Below, piece after piece: positions 22,680-34,026 of a stretch of DNA of 64,000 nucleotides (positions are counted from its first letter, which is position 1; every line of letters starts with the position of its first letter). Origin of the DNA: Arthrobacter sp. B3I4 (GTDB lineage: Bacteria; Actinomycetota; Actinomycetes; Actinomycetales; Micrococcaceae). Position numbers and translations under genes: made by a program. The stretch lies in the NCBI RefSeq assembly GCF_030816855.1, contig NZ_JAUSYK010000001.1, forward strand, positions 186,001-250,000, read 5' to 3'. Below the pieces are notes generated by a model. The model was not told the DNA's origin and did no database searches. It saw nothing but the letters and a program-made list of their open reading frames with translations.

Positions 22680-25600
22680 CTAGTCGGTCGCCTTGAAGTA
22701 GGCGGCACCCAGCGGCGGCAGCGTCACCGTGATCGCGGCGGGCTGTCCGTCGATGCCGTCATCGCTTGCGGTCAGCGTGCCCTCGTTCAGCACGCCCGAG
22801 CCACCGTAGGCGGCGGCGTCGGTGTTCAGCACTTCCTGCCACTGCCCGCCGGAGGGGACTCCCAGTCGGAAGTCCCGGTGCGGGGCGCCGGAGAAGTTCA
22901 AAGCGCACACCAGCGGGTTGCCGGCCGCGTCCCGGCGGATGAAGGTCAAGACGTTCCGATCAGCGTCCCCGCCGTTGATCCACTGGAAGCCGTCCGGATC
23001 GTTGTCCCGCTCGTACAGCGCCGGGGTGGAGCTGTAGAGCTCGTTGAGGTCCTTGGTCAGCAACTGCAGACCGCGGTGCGCGGGGATGTCCGCGAGCCAC
23101 CAGTCGAGCCCGTACTGTTCGGACCATTCGGCTTCCTGGCCGAACTCGGTGCCCATGAAGATGAGCTGCTTGCCGGGGTGGGCCCACTGGTAGCCCAGGA
23201 AGGCGCGCAGGTTGGCGAGCTGCTGCCACCGGTCCCCCGGCATCTTGCGCAGCATGGATCCCTTGCCGTGGACAACCTCATCGTGGCTGATCGGCAGTAG
23301 GAAGTTCTCCGTGAAGGCGTACACCAAGGAGAACGTAATGGTGCCGTGGTGCCACTTGCGGTTGTACGGGTCCTCGGCCGCGTACTTGAGCGAGTCGTGC
23401 ATCCAGCCCATGTTCCATTTGATCCCGAAGCCCAGGCCGCCCTGGCTGGTGGGGGCGGTGACACCCGGGAAAGCAGTGGATTCCTCGGCGATCATGACCG
23501 CGCCGGGGTGGGTCTTGTAGACGGTGGCGTTGACTTCCTGCAGGAAGGAGATCGCTTCAAGGTTCTCCCGGCCGCCGAAGCGGTTCGGCTTCCACTGCCC
23601 CTCTTGCCGGGAGTAGTCCAGGTAGAGCATCGAGGCCACGGCGTCGACCCGCAGGCCGTCGATGTGGAACTCGTCCAGCCAGTACAGTGCGTTGGCGACG
23701 AGGAAGTTGCGGACCTCGCTGCGGCCGAAGTCGAAGATCAGGGTTCCCCAGTCGGGGTGTTCGCCGAGGTTGGGGTCGGAGTGCTCGTACAGCGGCTCGC
23801 CGTCGAACTGAGCCAGGGCCCACGCGTCCTTGGGGAAGTGCGCCGGGACCCAGTCAAGGAGCACGCCGATGCCGGCCTGGTGCAGCTCGTCCACGAGGTG
23901 CCGGAACTCGTCCGGGTGGCCGAAGCGGGAGGTCGGCGCGAAATAGGACGTCACTTGGTAGCCCCAGGACCCGCCGAAGGGGTGCTCGGCGACCGGCATG
24001 AACTCCACGTGGGTGAAGCCGAGCCACTTCACGTACTCCACGAGTTCCTTGGCCAGCTGGCGGTAATCCAGGCCGACGCGCCAGGATCCCAGGTGGACCT
24101 CGTAAACGCTCATCGGCGAGTTGTGGGGGTCCCGGGCGGCGCGGGCCTTCATCCACTCCTCGTCCTTGAAGGCGTAGGAGGGCTCCACGACGCGGGACGC
24201 CGTGAGCGGTGGAACCTCGGTACCGAAGGCGAGCGGGTCCGCTTTCTCCACCCAGTGGCCGTGCCGGCCCTTGATCTCAAACTTGTAGCGCGCCCCTGCT
24301 AAAACGCCCGGAATAAACAGTTCCCACACGCCTGAGGAACCAAGCGAGCGCATGGAATACTCACGGCCGTCCCAGCCGTTGAAGTCACCCTTGATGCGCA
24401 CTGCCTGGGCATTCGGGGCCCAGACCGCAAAGGACACGCCGTCGACGTCGCCCAGGGACGACTTGTAGTGGCGGACATGGGAACCGAGAACGTCCCAGAG
24501 CCGCTCATGGCGGCCTTCGCCGATCAGGTGCAGGTCGATCTCGCCCACGGTCGGCAGGTAGCGGTAGGGCTCGTCCGACTGCTGCGGTTCCTGGCCCTCG
24601 TAGGTGACCTCCAGCCGGTAATCCGGCACGTGCCCTTGTTCCACCGGCTCCAGCACGGCCACCCACACGCCACCGGACTCGTGTGACATCGGGGTGCGGC
24701 CGGCCGCGGTCACGACGGAAACGGCTTCGGCCATGTGCTTTACGGTGCGGATGGTGACGTGGCCGTAGTCGTCAAGGTGGGCGCCCAGGACCGAGTGCGG
24801 CGCGTGGTGCTCCCCTGCTGCGACCCGTGCGAGGGTGTCCGCGGCCACGGGAAGCGGGACACCGGGTCGTTCGGTACGTGCTGAACCTGTCACTTTGTTA
24901 CCTTCCGCTGCGGCTTCGGCTGGAACGCCGGAGCCTGTACTGCCAAGGAGACGACGGGATGCGTTCACCGGGATGGCGAGCCAGTCGGGCCTGTTTCGTA
25001 GTTCGTAAACAACTTCGTAGAGGGCTTTGTCGAGCCACAGCGCCTCGAACAAGGGCGAGTCGCGGTCGACCGTGCCCGGGGTGACCTCCGCGTAGCCGGC
25101 CAGGAAGGCCTCCGCGCAGTCGTCCACCCAGCTTTCGGGGACCGCGGCGGCGTCGGACTCACGGTCGGCCGCGCCGGCGGCGTAGTCGAAGGACCGGAGC
25201 ATGCCGACGACGTCGCGTAGCGGCACGTCGGGGAAGTTGCGTTCGGAGATCGGCCGCAACGGCTCGCCTTCAAAGTCGAGGATCGCCCAGCGCGGGGGCG
25301 TTGCCGGCCCGCCTGGAACCTGCAGGATCTGGCCCAAGTGCAAATCGCCGTGGATCCGCTGCAGGTGGCCGGCGCCGGTGCCTTCGAGCCGGGCCAGAAG
25401 CGCCTCGAGGGCGTCATCGAAGGGGCCGACGGCGGCCCCGGCTTCGGCCCAGGACTGCCGGACGCGGGCGGCCACGCCGGGGGCGATGTCGCCGCCCGGG
25501 GTCCCCTCGACGGCGGTGCCCAGCGCCTCGGCCAGCCGGCGGTGCACGGTTGCCGTGGCGACGCCCAGCCCGTGCGCTTCGGCGGTGAAGTCAGTTCCGG

Positions 25601-26405
25601 TGCTGGCGGCGTCGACGGCGAGGCGCCACGCGTCCAGGCCGCCGGCCAGGAATTCATGAGCGACGGCGAGCTCGCCGCGGGCTGTGCGGTCTGCCGGCTG
25701 GCCCGCGTTGCCCGCCGGGACCGTCCACTGGCCGGTCACCCAGCCGAGAGTCGCAGGGACCTCCGCGGTGTTGCCGGCGGTCAGTGCCGCGCCGATCTCC
25801 ACCTCGGGGTTCTGTCCCTCGGACAGCACCCGGAAGAACTTCAGGATCGCTGCCGAAGAGCCGTCATCGACGATCACCGAGCTGTTCGATTGCTCGCCGG
25901 AGAGCACCCGGACCTTGCCGGTAGCCAACGGCAGCCGGTGATCCGATTCCACGAGGTGGCCGGCGGCGGTGCCGTCAGCCGTCGCGGCCCGTGCCTGCAT
26001 CAGTTCGAGCCACGCGGCGATGAAGGCCGGATCGTGGACTCCGTCATAGACCCAGCCGGGGGCGGGGTCGGTGCCCTCCGCCGGGAGTTCCCCGAGCAAC
26101 GCGGCGCTGGCTCCGGCCAGCGGCACGGTGCGCAGGCTGAGCGGCACCTGGACGACGTCGGTACGGTCGCCGTCCGCGGTCGGATACGTCACGGCCAGCA
26201 GCAGGACCTCGAGCCTGGATGCTTCCGGTGCCGGTGTTTCCGCCGCCGGGGCGGCCACCGGCCTCGCGCCGGGCCCGGCGTTCAGCTCCACGCGGCCCAC
26301 CTGTTCAAAGCTGAACCGCGCGCTCTTGACCGGGAACCAGCGCTGACGCGGAAGCCAGCTCCGGAGCAGGGTGTCCAGGGCGGGGGAAAGGATGGGTCGC
26401 GTCAT
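22680..26405 (-). CDS. glgB: Maltokinase-glycogen branching enzyme fusion (Mak-GlgB)
   Basis: A 1241-residue, two-enzyme protein. The first ~460 residues are a maltokinase (Mak/Pep2), which phosphorylates maltose to maltose 1-phosphate. It starts with the N-cap motif LPRQRWF and has the kinase catalytic loop [12 protein letters not shown] (Asp354) and the metal-binding LDFEGEP (Asp377). After a linker near 480-530 comes a full GlgB: an N-terminal beta-sandwich, CBM48 ([20 protein letters not shown]) and a GH13 barrel with Asp921 in LRVDAV, the IAEEST Glu and Asp1042 in [12 protein letters not shown]. GlgB introduces alpha-1,6 branches. The ATG (26403-26405) is one base after the treS stop. 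Mak is usually separate or fused to TreS; joining it to GlgB links the first and last steps of the GlgE route in one chain. Confidence 0.93.
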   Translation of the reverse strand: MTRPILSPALDTLLRSWLPRQRWFPVKSARFSFEQVGRVELNAGPGARPVAAPAAETPAPEASRLEVLLLAVTYPTADGDRTDVVQVPLSLRTVPLAGASAALLGELPAEGTDPAPGWVYDGVHDPAFIAAWLELMQARAATADGTAAGHLVESDHRLPLATGKVRVLSGEQSNSSVIVDDGSSAAILKFFRVLSEGQNPEVEIGAALTAGNTAEVPATLGWVTGQWTVPAGNAGQPADRTARGELAVAHEFLAGGLDAWRLAVDAASTGTDFTAEAHGLGVATATVHRRLAEALGTAVEGTPGGDIAPGVAARVRQSWAEAGAAVGPFDDALEALLARLEGTGAGHLQRIHGDLHLGQILQVPGGPATPPRWAILDFEGEPLRPISERNFPDVPLRDVVGMLRSFDYAAGAADRESDAAAVPESWVDDCAEAFLAGYAEVTPGTVDRDSPLFEALWLDKALYEVVYELRNRPDWLAIPVNASRRLLGSTGSGVPAEAAAEGNKVTGSARTERPGVPLPVAADTLARVAAGEHHAPHSVLGAHLDDYGHVTIRTVKHMAEAVSVVTAAGRTPMSHESGGVWVAVLEPVEQGHVPDYRLEVTYEGQEPQQSDEPYRYLPTVGEIDLHLIGEGRHERLWDVLGSHVRHYKSSLGDVDGVSFAVWAPNAQAVRIKGDFNGWDGREYSMRSLGSSGVWELFIPGVLAGARYKFEIKGRHGHWVEKADPLAFGTEVPPLTASRVVEPSYAFKDEEWMKARAARDPHNSPMSVYEVHLGSWRVGLDYRQLAKELVEYVKWLGFTHVEFMPVAEHPFGGSWGYQVTSYFAPTSRFGHPDEFRHLVDELHQAGIGVLLDWVPAHFPKDAWALAQFDGEPLYEHSDPNLGEHPDWGTLIFDFGRSEVRNFLVANALYWLDEFHIDGLRVDAVASMLYLDYSRQEGQWKPNRFGGRENLEAISFLQEVNATVYKTHPGAVMIAEESTAFPGVTAPTSQGGLGFGIKWNMGWMHDSLKYAAEDPYNRKWHHGTITFSLVYAFTENFLLPISHDEVVHGKGSMLRKMPGDRWQQLANLRAFLGYQWAHPGKQLIFMGTEFGQEAEWSEQYGLDWWLADIPAHRGLQLLTKDLNELYSSTPALYERDNDPDGFQWINGGDADRNVLTFIRRDAAGNPLVCALNFSGAPHRDFRLGVPSGGQWQEVLNTDAAAYGGSGVLNEGTLTASDDGIDGQPAAITVTLPPLGAAYFKATD

Positions 26406-26406
26406 G

Positions 26407-28203
26407 TCAGCCTTCGATGGACAGGATAGGCATCGCCATGGTCTGGGGCGACGCCGGGTTGGAGGCAGCCGAGCGGATCCGCAGCCAGAAGAAGTCGTGG
26501 CTGCCCAAGGTCAAGGTCAGCGTCCCGTCATCGGAGATGGCCGGGAACGCCTGACCGCCAAAGACGTCGCGCAGGCCGCGGCCTGCGTACTGCGGAAGTT
26601 TGAGCGTGGTCGCGACCGGGTGCTGGGACAGGTTGAAGGCGCACAGGACGGTCTCCGGCTCCTCCCCTGCGGAGTTGCCGGCCGGCAAATCGCGCAGGTA
26701 GGACAGGACGACGTCGTGGTCCGCTTCAACGTGCTGGAACGACCCGAGTCCGAAGGCAGGGTGGTTCTTGCGGACGCTGAGGATCTGCCGCGTCCAGCGC
26801 AGCAGCGAACCGGAGTGCGCCGCCTCTGCTTCCACGTTGGCCATGCTGTAGTTGTAGACCAGCGACTGGATGACCGGAAGGTAGAGCTTGCCCGGGTCGG
26901 CGTTGGAGAACCCGGCGTTGCGGTCCGGGTTCCACTGCATCGGGGTGCGGACCGCGTCGCGGTCCTCGAGCCAGATGTTGTCGCCCATGCCGATTTCGTC
27001 GCCGTAGTACAGGAACGGGCTGCCCGGCAGCGAGAGCAGCAGGGCGTTGATCAGCTCGATCTCGGAGCGGGAGTTGTCCAGCAGCGGGGCCAGCCGGCGG
27101 CGGATGCCGATGTTGGCGCGCATGCGCGGATCCGGCGCGTACCAGCCCAGCATCGCCGCGCGCTCGTCGGAGGTGACCATCTCCAGGGTCAGCTCATCGT
27201 GGTTGCGCAGGAACGTGCCCCACTGAGCGCCCTCCGGAATGTCCGGGGTGTCCTTCATCGTCTCGATGATCGGCGCGGCCTTCTGGTCCCGCAGTGCGTA
27301 GTACAGCCGCGGCATGATCGGGAAGTGGAAAGCCATGTGGCATTCGGGTTCCTCTTCGCTGCCGAAGTACTCGACCACTTCCGCGGGCGGCTGGTTGGCT
27401 TCGGCGATGATTACCCGTCCCGGGTAGCTCTCGTCGACCATCCGGCGCAGCTGGCGGAGGAACTCGTGCGTCGCCGGCAGGTTCTCGCAGTTGGTGCCTT
27501 CCTCTTCAAAGAGGTAGGGGATGGCGTCTGCGCGGAAACCGTCAATGCCCTGGTCCAGCCAGAACCGGACGACGTCGAAGAGGGCGTCGATAACTTTGGG
27601 GTTCTCAAAGTTCAGGTCCGGCTGGTGGCTGAAGAAGCGGTGCCAGAAGAACTGGCGGCGGATCGGATCGAACGTCCAGTTAGACTCCTCGGTGTCCACG
27701 AAGATGATGCGGGCGTCCTGGTACTTCTCGTCCGTGTCGCTCCAGACGTAGAAATCCCCGAAAGGACCGTCCGGGTCCTTGCGCGATTCCTGGAACCAGG
27801 GGTGCTGGTCAGAGGTGTGGTTCAGCGGCAAGTCAATGATGACGCGCACGCCTCGGGCGTGGGCCTCCGCGACGAGGCGTTTGAAATCGCTGATCGTGCC
27901 GAATTCGTCCAGCACGGAGTTGTAGTCGGAGATGTCGTAGCCGCCGTCGCGCAGCGGGGACTGGAAGAACGGCGGCAGCCACAGGCAGTCGACGCCGAGC
28001 CACTGCAGGTAATCCAGTTTTTCGATCAGGCCGTGGAAGTCGCCGGAGCCGTCACCGTTGCCGTCCGCGAAGCCCCGGACCAGGACCTCATAGAAGACCG
28101 CCTTGCGGTACCAGAGGGGATCGTGCTGGAGGCCCGGTGCGTTCAGTTCAAAGTTTCCCTTCGGCGTGAAGTGCTGGCTGGGGTTGCCTGGACTAAAACT
28201 CAC
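26407..28203 (-). CDS. treS: Trehalose synthase (maltose alpha-D-glucosyltransferase) TreS
   Basis: A 598-residue GH13 enzyme that interconverts trehalose and maltose. The catalytic residues are Asp226 in [10 protein letters not shown], Glu268 in IIAEANQPP and Asp336 in RNHDELTLE. The barrel opens at [20 protein letters not shown], a TreS hallmark. The start is GTG 28201-28203: GGAGGT lies 7 bases upstream, and the GTG overlaps the glgE stop in a GTGA junction. The same frame runs more than 330 codons further upstream inside glgE, but that part is unlike any protein. Length agrees with other TreS enzymes lacking a fused kinase. The neighbouring Mak domain can pull maltose into maltose 1-phosphate for GlgE. 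Confidence 0.95.
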   Translation of the reverse strand: MSFSPGNPSQHFTPKGNFELNAPGLQHDPLWYRKAVFYEVLVRGFADGNGDGSGDFHGLIEKLDYLQWLGVDCLWLPPFFQSPLRDGGYDISDYNSVLDEFGTISDFKRLVAEAHARGVRVIIDLPLNHTSDQHPWFQESRKDPDGPFGDFYVWSDTDEKYQDARIIFVDTEESNWTFDPIRRQFFWHRFFSHQPDLNFENPKVIDALFDVVRFWLDQGIDGFRADAIPYLFEEEGTNCENLPATHEFLRQLRRMVDESYPGRVIIAEANQPPAEVVEYFGSEEEPECHMAFHFPIMPRLYYALRDQKAAPIIETMKDTPDIPEGAQWGTFLRNHDELTLEMVTSDERAAMLGWYAPDPRMRANIGIRRRLAPLLDNSRSEIELINALLLSLPGSPFLYYGDEIGMGDNIWLEDRDAVRTPMQWNPDRNAGFSNADPGKLYLPVIQSLVYNYSMANVEAEAAHSGSLLRWTRQILSVRKNHPAFGLGSFQHVEADHDVVLSYLRDLPAGNSAGEEPETVLCAFNLSQHPVATTLKLPQYAGRGLRDVFGGQAFPAISDDGTLTLTLGSHDFFWLRIRSAASNPASPQTMAMPILSIEG

Positions 28204-30308
28204 TGGTGGGACCTCCGAATGTGCAGGATGTGGGCGGGTTCGACGTGCGCGTCGAGGCGTACGTAGTTGTACTCGCCCCATTCCCAGCTTTCGCCGGTCA
28301 GCAGGTCCTGGACGATGTATCCGCCGTTGTGGGTCAGGTCCTCGGGATCCAGCTCGAGGGCGGCAAGGTCCAGCGACACCGTGCTTTCCCGGATGCCGTG
28401 CGGGTCCACGTTGACCACAATGATCAGGGTGTCCTTTGTGCCGTCCGGGAGGGTCTTGTGCTTGGAGTACACGACGGTCGCATTGTCGGTGCTGGTGTGC
28501 AGGGTCAGGTTCTGCAAGTCGCCGAGCGCGGGATGGCTGTGCCGGATCTCGTTGAGCCGGGTGATGTACGGGGTCAGCGTGCGGCCGGACTGCGCTGCCG
28601 CGTCCCAGTCTCGGGCCTTGTACTCGAACTTCTCGTTGTCGATGTACTCCTCCGCGCCCGGCCGGGCCACGTGCTCGTACAGTTCGAAGCCGGCGTACAC
28701 GCCCCAGATGGGGCTCGCGGTGGCGGCGAGCGTGGCGCGGATCTTGAAGGCCGCAGGGCCGCCGTACTGCAGGTACTCGGTGAGGATGTCCGGGGTGTTG
28801 ACGAAGAAGTTCGGCCGGAAGTAGGCCGGGGATTCGTGGCTGACTTCCTGGAAGTACTCCTCCAACTCCTCCTTGGTGTTGCGCCAGGTGAAGTAGGAGT
28901 AGGACTGCTGGAAGCCGGCCCGGCCGAGGGCGTGCATCATCGCCGGCCGGGTGAACGCTTCGGCGAGGAAGACGACGTCGGGGTGTTTCTTGTTGACCTT
29001 GGCAATCAGCCACTCCCAGAACCACACCGGCTTGGTGTGCGGGTTGTCCACGCGGAAGATCTTGACCCCGTGGCTGACCCAGAGCAGGACAATCCGGAGG
29101 ATTTCGTTGGACAGGCCGGCGGGGTCGTTGTCGAAGTTGAGCGGGAAGATGTCCTGGTACTTCTTGGGCGGGTTCTCGGCATAGGCGATGGTGCCGTCCA
29201 CGCGGGTAGTGAACCATTCCGGATTGCTCTGCACCCAGGGGTGGTCCGGAGCGGCCTGAAGCGCCAGGTCCAGGGCGACCTCCAGTCCGAGTTCGCCGGC
29301 GCGGGCTACGAACGCATCGAAGTCCTCAAAGCTGCCCAGGTCGGGATGGATGGCATCGTGGCCGCCCTCCTTGGCACCGATCGCCCAAGGCGAGCCGGGG
29401 TCGTGCGGTCCGGCCAGCAGGGTGTTGTTCGGACCCTTGCGGTGCTGGGTTCCGATTGGGTGGATCGGGGGCATGTAGATAACGTCGAAGCCCATGGCGG
29501 CGACGGCGTCGAGGCGCTTCGCGGCGGTCTGGAACGTGCCGGAGGTCCATTCGCCCGTCTCGTGGTTGCGGACGGCGCCCTCGGAACGCGGGAAGAACTC
29601 GTACCAGGCGCCGCGGCCGGCGAGCTCGCGCTCCACCAGCAGCGGGTAGGGCTCGGAGACGGTGACCAGTTCGCGAATCGACTGCCGGTCGATGACGCTC
29701 GCGACGTCGGCGCTGAAGCCGGCGGCGAGGCGTTCCTCCGGCGTCTTCGAGGCGTCGGAGAGGCCGACGACGGCGATCCGGAGCGTCCGCCGGTCGGCGG
29801 AGGGCCGGCTGGCATCCTCGGAGGCCTCGGTCAGCAGCGCGGCGCCCTCGGCCAGCATCAGCTCGACGTCGATGCCGGCTTCGACCTTGACCTCGGCGTT
29901 ATGGTGCCAGGTGCCGTAGCGGTCGTGCCAGGCCTCGATGACGAAGGACCAGAATCCGGTGCCGGACGGGGTGAGCAGGCCTTCCCAGAGGTCGGTGCCT
30001 TTGCCCCGGTCTCCGCGCGGCGGCGCGAGCCGCACGCGCTGGCGTTCCTTGCCCCGGGGATCCAAGAGCACAGCGCTCACACCGAGCATGTCGTGGCCCT
30101 CGCGGAAGGCTGTGGCGCCCACGACGACGCTCTCTCCTACTACCGCTTTGGCTGGAAACCTGCCGTTTTCAACCGCGGGCTGCACGTTGGTGATCGGAAA
30201 CCTGCCGAATTTCAGCCCATCAGTAATCAGGGCCTTCGGCTTTTGCTTGGATGCGGCACTGGCTCGGGAGTTAGTCGTCACAACCTCGACGTTATCTACA
30301 AATCGCAC
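28200..30308 (-). CDS. glgE: Alpha-1,4-glucan:maltose-1-phosphate maltosyltransferase GlgE
   Basis: A 702-residue GH13 maltosyltransferase that extends alpha-1,4-glucan with maltosyl units from maltose 1-phosphate. Family features are an N-terminal beta domain with FRDYGTWHH-like sequence ([17 protein letters not shown]), the insert [14 protein letters not shown], nucleophile Asp421 in [11 protein letters not shown] and acid/base Glu450 in [24 protein letters not shown] is diagnostic for GlgE. The start is a GTG at 30306-30308 or, less likely, the GTG at 30279-30281 (MTTNSRASA); neither has a strong ribosome-binding site. First gene of the glgE-treS-mak/glgB operon and divergent from glgP. 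Confidence 0.95.
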   Translation of the reverse strand: MRFVDNVEVVTTNSRASAASKQKPKALITDGLKFGRFPITNVQPAVENGRFPAKAVVGESVVVGATAFREGHDMLGVSAVLLDPRGKERQRVRLAPPRGDRGKGTDLWEGLLTPSGTGFWSFVIEAWHDRYGTWHHNAEVKVEAGIDVELMLAEGAALLTEASEDASRPSADRRTLRIAVVGLSDASKTPEERLAAGFSADVASVIDRQSIRELVTVSEPYPLLVERELAGRGAWYEFFPRSEGAVRNHETGEWTSGTFQTAAKRLDAVAAMGFDVIYMPPIHPIGTQHRKGPNNTLLAGPHDPGSPWAIGAKEGGHDAIHPDLGSFEDFDAFVARAGELGLEVALDLALQAAPDHPWVQSNPEWFTTRVDGTIAYAENPPKKYQDIFPLNFDNDPAGLSNEILRIVLLWVSHGVKIFRVDNPHTKPVWFWEWLIAKVNKKHPDVVFLAEAFTRPAMMHALGRAGFQQSYSYFTWRNTKEELEEYFQEVSHESPAYFRPNFFVNTPDILTEYLQYGGPAAFKIRATLAATASPIWGVYAGFELYEHVARPGAEEYIDNEKFEYKARDWDAAAQSGRTLTPYITRLNEIRHSHPALGDLQNLTLHTSTDNATVVYSKHKTLPDGTKDTLIIVVNVDPHGIRESTVSLDLAALELDPEDLTHNGGYIVQDLLTGESWEWGEYNYVRLDAHVEPAHILHIRRSHQ

Positions 30309-30421
30309 AGAATGCTAAGCCTGCTCACTTTCTTGCGCTGATCTTGGGGCTCATCCGACATTTACCGGAAAGAAACCCAAAGCAGTTCCGGGGCCTCGAC
30401 TTCTGGATTAGTGTTTCGCAG

Positions 30422-33040
30422 GTGAAGGCTATCCGGAGATTTACCGTCAGAACCGTTCTCCCCGAATCGATCCGGCCCCTGGCGCGGCTCGCCACCAACC
30501 TTCGCTGGTCGTGGCACCTGCCGACCCGGGAGCTTTTCGAGCAGCTGAACCCGCAGATCTGGGCCGAAAGCGCCCAGGATCCTGTGACCTTCCTGGGCCT
30601 GGTGAGCCGGGAAGAGCTGCAGCGCCTCGCGGCGGACCAGGAGGTGGTCCGCCGCGTCCACGCGGCCGCCGCAGACCTGGACGCTTACATCGAACAGCCC
30701 CGCTGGTACCAGGGCCTGGGAGAGGATGCCCCGCGCTGCATCGCGTACTTTTCCCCCGAGTTCGGCATCACCGAGGTCCTGCCGCAGTACTCCGGCGGCC
30801 TCGGCATCCTGGCCGGAGACCACCTGAAAGCAGCCTCGGACCTCGGCGTCCCGCTGATCGGCGTCGGCCTGCTGTACCAGGCCGGCTACTTCAAGCAGTC
30901 CCTCTCCCGCGACGCCTGGCAGCAGGAGACGTACCCGGTGCTGGACCCGGACGGCCTGCCACTGACCCTACTGCGCGAGGCAGCGCCGGACGGCAACGGC
31001 CGGCCGGTCGAAATATCACTGCCGCTGCCCCACGGTCGCCGCCTGCTGGCGCACGTGTGGCGGGCCGACGTCGGGCGCGTCCCGCTACTGCTGCTGGACT
31101 CCAATGTGCCCGGCAACGACGACGCTGCCCGCGGCATCACTGACCGTCTGTACGGCGGCGGCGGCGACCACCGGCTGCAACAGGAGCTCCTGCTGGGCAT
31201 GGGCGGGGTCAAGGCCCTCCGCGCCTACCAGCGGTTGACCGGCGCCCCCGCACCCGAGGTCTTCCACACCAACGAAGGCCACGCCGGTTTCCTCGGCGTC
31301 GAACGGATCCAGGAATTGATGTCCGGGGAAAATCCGCTCAGCTGGGACGAAGCCCTGACCGCCGGGCGCGCCTCGACGGTCTTCACAACCCACACCCCGG
31401 TACCGGCCGGCATCGACCGTTTCGAGACCTCGCAGATCGAGCACTTTTTCGCTGCCGGCCTGGCCCCCGATGTTCCGACCGCAAAGATCCTGGACCTGGG
31501 CCGCGAAGACTTTACTGAGGGCAACCCGTTCGTCTTCAACATGGCGGTCATGGGGCTGCGGCTGGCGCAGCGCGCCAACGGCGTCGCGAAGCTGCACGGC
31601 GTCGTGTCCCGCGGCATGTTCTCTGCGCTCTGGCCGGGATTTGACCACACCGAGGTGCCCATCACCTCAGTCACCAACGGCGTCCACGTCCCCACGTGGG
31701 TGGATCCGCGGATCTCACAGCTGGCCCGCGAACAATTCGGCTCCGACGCGGAGACGGAGGGCCGTTGGGATCTGGCCTACAACGTTACGGACGAGGCATT
31801 GTGGGCGCTCCGGCGGGAGATGCGGGTCTCCCTCGTGGAGGACGTCCGGCGTCGGCTACGCGCGGCCTGGAAGAAACGTGGGGCGGCGGACGCTGAACTG
31901 TCCTGGACCGACTCGGTGCTCGATCCGGACATCCTGACAATCGGCTTCGCCCGCCGGGTGCCCACCTATAAGCGCCTGACCCTGATGCTCCGGGACCCCG
32001 AGCGGCTCAAGGCTCTGCTGCTGCACAAAACCCACCCGATCCAGTTGGTGATCGCCGGTAAATCCCACCCGGCCGATGACGCCGGCAAGAAGATGATCCA
32101 GGACCTGGTCCGTTTCACCGACGACCCGGAAGTCCGGCACCGGATCGCATTCCTGCCCAACTACGACATCGCCATGGCACGGACCCTGTTCCCTGGCTGT
32201 GATGTCTGGCTCAACAACCCGTTGCGCCCGCTGGAAGCCTGCGGCACCTCCGGCATGAAGGCGGCGATCAACGGCTCGCTCAACCTCTCCGTGCTGGACG
32301 GCTGGTGGGATGAAATGTACGACGGCGAGAACGGCTGGGCGATCCCGACGGCCAACAACGACGCCTCCCCGGAGGAACGCGACGACATTGAGGCCGCCGC
32401 GCTGTACGAGCTCCTCGAAACCCAGGTCGCGCCGAAGTTCTACGGCCTCACCGTCTCCGCGGGTGCAGGCGCTGCAGGCCCGTCGCAGTCGGAGCCGCAG
32501 AAGGTGCCCACGCACTGGGTATCGATGATCAAGCACACCATGACGCATCTGGGCCCCGCCGTGTCTGCGGACCGGATGCTGCAGGACTACGTCAACGTCC
32601 TCTACCGGCCCGCGGCCGTCGCCGGCCGGCACGCCTCGGCGAACAACTTTGCCGAGGCGAAGGCACTGGCCGCCTGGTGCTCCCGGGTCCGCGCAGCCTG
32701 GCCGCAGATCCAGGTCGAGCATGTGGACTCCGTGGGCGTTTCGGAGGATCCGCAGATAGGCGACGACCTGCAGGTGAACGCCTACGTGGCGCTCCACGAT
32801 CTGCCGCCGGAGGACGTGGCGGTGGAGGTGGCCTATGGCCGCGCCGAGGACAACGACCAGCTGAGCGACGTCACCGTGATCGAGCTGAAATCGGCCGAGG
32901 ACCTGGGCAAAGGCCGTTACTTGTTCAGCGGCACCCTTGTGATCGACCGGTCCGGTTCGTTCGGTTACACCGTCCGGGTGCTGCCCAAGCACGAGGGGTT
33001 GGCGTCGAAGGCCGAGCTGGGTTTGATCGTCAACGCCTGA
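30422..33040 (+). CDS. glgP: Alpha-glucan (glycogen/maltodextrin) phosphorylase GlgP
   Basis: An 872-residue PLP-dependent phosphorylase that releases glucose 1-phosphate from alpha-1,4-glucans. The pyridoxal-phosphate region LEACGTSGMKAAINGSLNLSV is present (about residue 600-620), as are the N-terminal DUF3417 segment (LARLATNLRWSWHLPTRELF) and the active-site stretch YSGGLGILAGDHLKAASDLG. It belongs to the archaeal/actinobacterial type rather than the E. coli MalP type. I start at GTG 30422 (MKAIRRFTVRTVLPE); the upstream codons from 30344 are less protein-like. No Shine-Dalgarno is visible; TAGTGT seven bases before the GTG could be a -10 element of a leaderless transcript. It opposes the synthetic operon and should drain the polymer that GlgE builds. 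Confidence 0.93.
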   Translation: MKAIRRFTVRTVLPESIRPLARLATNLRWSWHLPTRELFEQLNPQIWAESAQDPVTFLGLVSREELQRLAADQEVVRRVHAAAADLDAYIEQPRWYQGLGEDAPRCIAYFSPEFGITEVLPQYSGGLGILAGDHLKAASDLGVPLIGVGLLYQAGYFKQSLSRDAWQQETYPVLDPDGLPLTLLREAAPDGNGRPVEISLPLPHGRRLLAHVWRADVGRVPLLLLDSNVPGNDDAARGITDRLYGGGGDHRLQQELLLGMGGVKALRAYQRLTGAPAPEVFHTNEGHAGFLGVERIQELMSGENPLSWDEALTAGRASTVFTTHTPVPAGIDRFETSQIEHFFAAGLAPDVPTAKILDLGREDFTEGNPFVFNMAVMGLRLAQRANGVAKLHGVVSRGMFSALWPGFDHTEVPITSVTNGVHVPTWVDPRISQLAREQFGSDAETEGRWDLAYNVTDEALWALRREMRVSLVEDVRRRLRAAWKKRGAADAELSWTDSVLDPDILTIGFARRVPTYKRLTLMLRDPERLKALLLHKTHPIQLVIAGKSHPADDAGKKMIQDLVRFTDDPEVRHRIAFLPNYDIAMARTLFPGCDVWLNNPLRPLEACGTSGMKAAINGSLNLSVLDGWWDEMYDGENGWAIPTANNDASPEERDDIEAAALYELLETQVAPKFYGLTVSAGAGAAGPSQSEPQKVPTHWVSMIKHTMTHLGPAVSADRMLQDYVNVLYRPAAVAGRHASANNFAEAKALAAWCSRVRAAWPQIQVEHVDSVGVSEDPQIGDDLQVNAYVALHDLPPEDVAVEVAYGRAEDNDQLSDVTVIELKSAEDLGKGRYLFSGTLVIDRSGSFGYTVRVLPKHEGLASKAELGLIVNA

Positions 33041-33081
33041 GCGGGCCCGCGTTTGCTCTGGTCGCTGGATCGGTGCCCCCG

Positions 33082-33438
33082 CTAGAGGCAGACGGCGATG
33101 ACTTTGAGATCCTGGCCGGCGTAGCGCTCGGCGTCTTGCAGGACTTCGCAGATGATGCCGAAGGCGCGGTCGGCGCGGAAGGCGGCCGGGACCTGCCAGA
33201 TGACGGTGACCGGCCGCTGCCCGTTCTCGCTGGCGGCATCCGCGAAGTCGTGCAGGGAGTCGTTGAGGGCGTCGAGGTTGACTCCGTAGTGGTCCGGGAA
33301 ATCCAGGACTTCCCCGAAGGCTGCCAGGACTGCCTTCTTCGAATCCGCGGCCGGGATGATCAGCGCGCGGCGGCCGGCGTCGTGGACCTGTGCCCGGAGT
33401 TTTTCAAGGGTCCAGGTGTCCGCGGAGAAAATTCTCAT
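33082..33438 (-). CDS. Barstar-family ribonuclease inhibitor
   Basis: A 118-residue cytoplasmic protein of the barstar family, which plugs the active site of barnase-type RNases. Diagnostic parts are FPDHYGVNLDALNDSLHDF (the helix that inserts into the RNase, with the conserved Tyr-Gly-x-Asn-x-Asp-Ala) and the final strand KVIAVCL. The ATG (33436-33438) lies 7 bases after the natural stop of the adjacent RNase gene (33446-33448), so the pair would be read as toxin then immunity. Unlike its neighbour, this gene is intact. It would protect the cell from the RNase before export. Confidence 0.88.
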   Translation of the reverse strand: MRIFSADTWTLEKLRAQVHDAGRRALIIPAADSKKAVLAAFGEVLDFPDHYGVNLDALNDSLHDFADAASENGQRPVTVIWQVPAAFRADRAFGIICEVLQDAERYAGQDLKVIAVCL

Positions 33439-33445
33439 GTCAGCC

Positions 33446-33968
33446 TTACTTGCCTTCTGCGATGAATTTGAACGATTCGTAATGGTCGTCGGTGTAGTAC
33501 TTTTTCCCCGGCGTCGCCTGCCACGATCCGGCGGGCGCCCCGGTCCGACTCCCCTGGCGTCCGCACCGTGTACTCGCGGTAGTACCCGGAGGCCCTCTGC
33601 GGCAGAACCCTCTCGAAGTTTCCGAACGGAACGTTGTCCCTCGAGTAGGGGTACGGGCCGCCGCGGGCGATCAGCTGGAGCGTCTGCCGCGCCTCCGGCG
33701 GGAGCTGCGATGCCTTGATTTCCGGCAGCCGGGACGGATTGGCGACGCCGGCCTGCGTCGCCCGGGCAGCGGCCGAGGTCTGCGCGGGGTTGATTCTCTG
33801 CCCGGGGCTTGTCTCCCCGGGGGTTGTCCGCCCGAGGCTGCTCGGCGCAGGACCGGCCTGCCCTGCATTGGGCGGCGCGGTGCCGGGCTCCGGGCTGGCG
33901 AGCACAAAGGCCAGCACCACCAGTCCAAGCAACACGGCGAGCAGACCTATCAGCCGCTGGATTTTCAT
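33446..33968 (-). pseudogene. Barnase-like guanyl-preferring RNase, frameshifted near the C-terminus
   Basis: It begins with a signal or anchor helix (LIGLLAVLLGLVVLAFVLAS), then a Pro/Ala/Thr-rich linker to about residue 80, then an N1/T1-type RNase domain. The catalytic Glu132 (YREYTV) and Arg146/147 (GARRIV) are in frame. The required His lies in YYTDDHYESFKF, but only in another frame: the reading frame shifts around 33515-33522. A one-base insertion, or a two-base loss from a GCGC run, explains it. Restored, the protein is about 173 residues and ends FIAEGK, 7 bases before the barstar start. As written, the frame instead ends in an unrelated Arg-rich tail at 33435 and lacks the His, so the product should be inactive. 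Confidence 0.85.
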
Positions 33969-34026
33969 GCGTGCGAACCTATCGCTTTCCCCAATGTCTA
34001 CCCATTTTCTCCCAGCCGGCGAACGG

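Noticed and set aside
28204..29217. N-terminal extension of treS giving a 936-residue protein
   Set aside because: The extra part is out-of-frame glgE sequence, and a strong GGAGGT site with a GTG sets the true start at 28203.
28206..30341. 711-codon open frame on the plus strand, opposite glgE
   Set aside because: Long antisense frames are common in GC-rich DNA with G/C at third positions. glgE on the other strand has full catalytic motifs.
30344..30421. 26-codon N-terminal extension of GlgP
   Set aside because: It covers the likely promoter and has no ribosome-binding site; homologous proteins begin at the KAIRRFTVRT segment.
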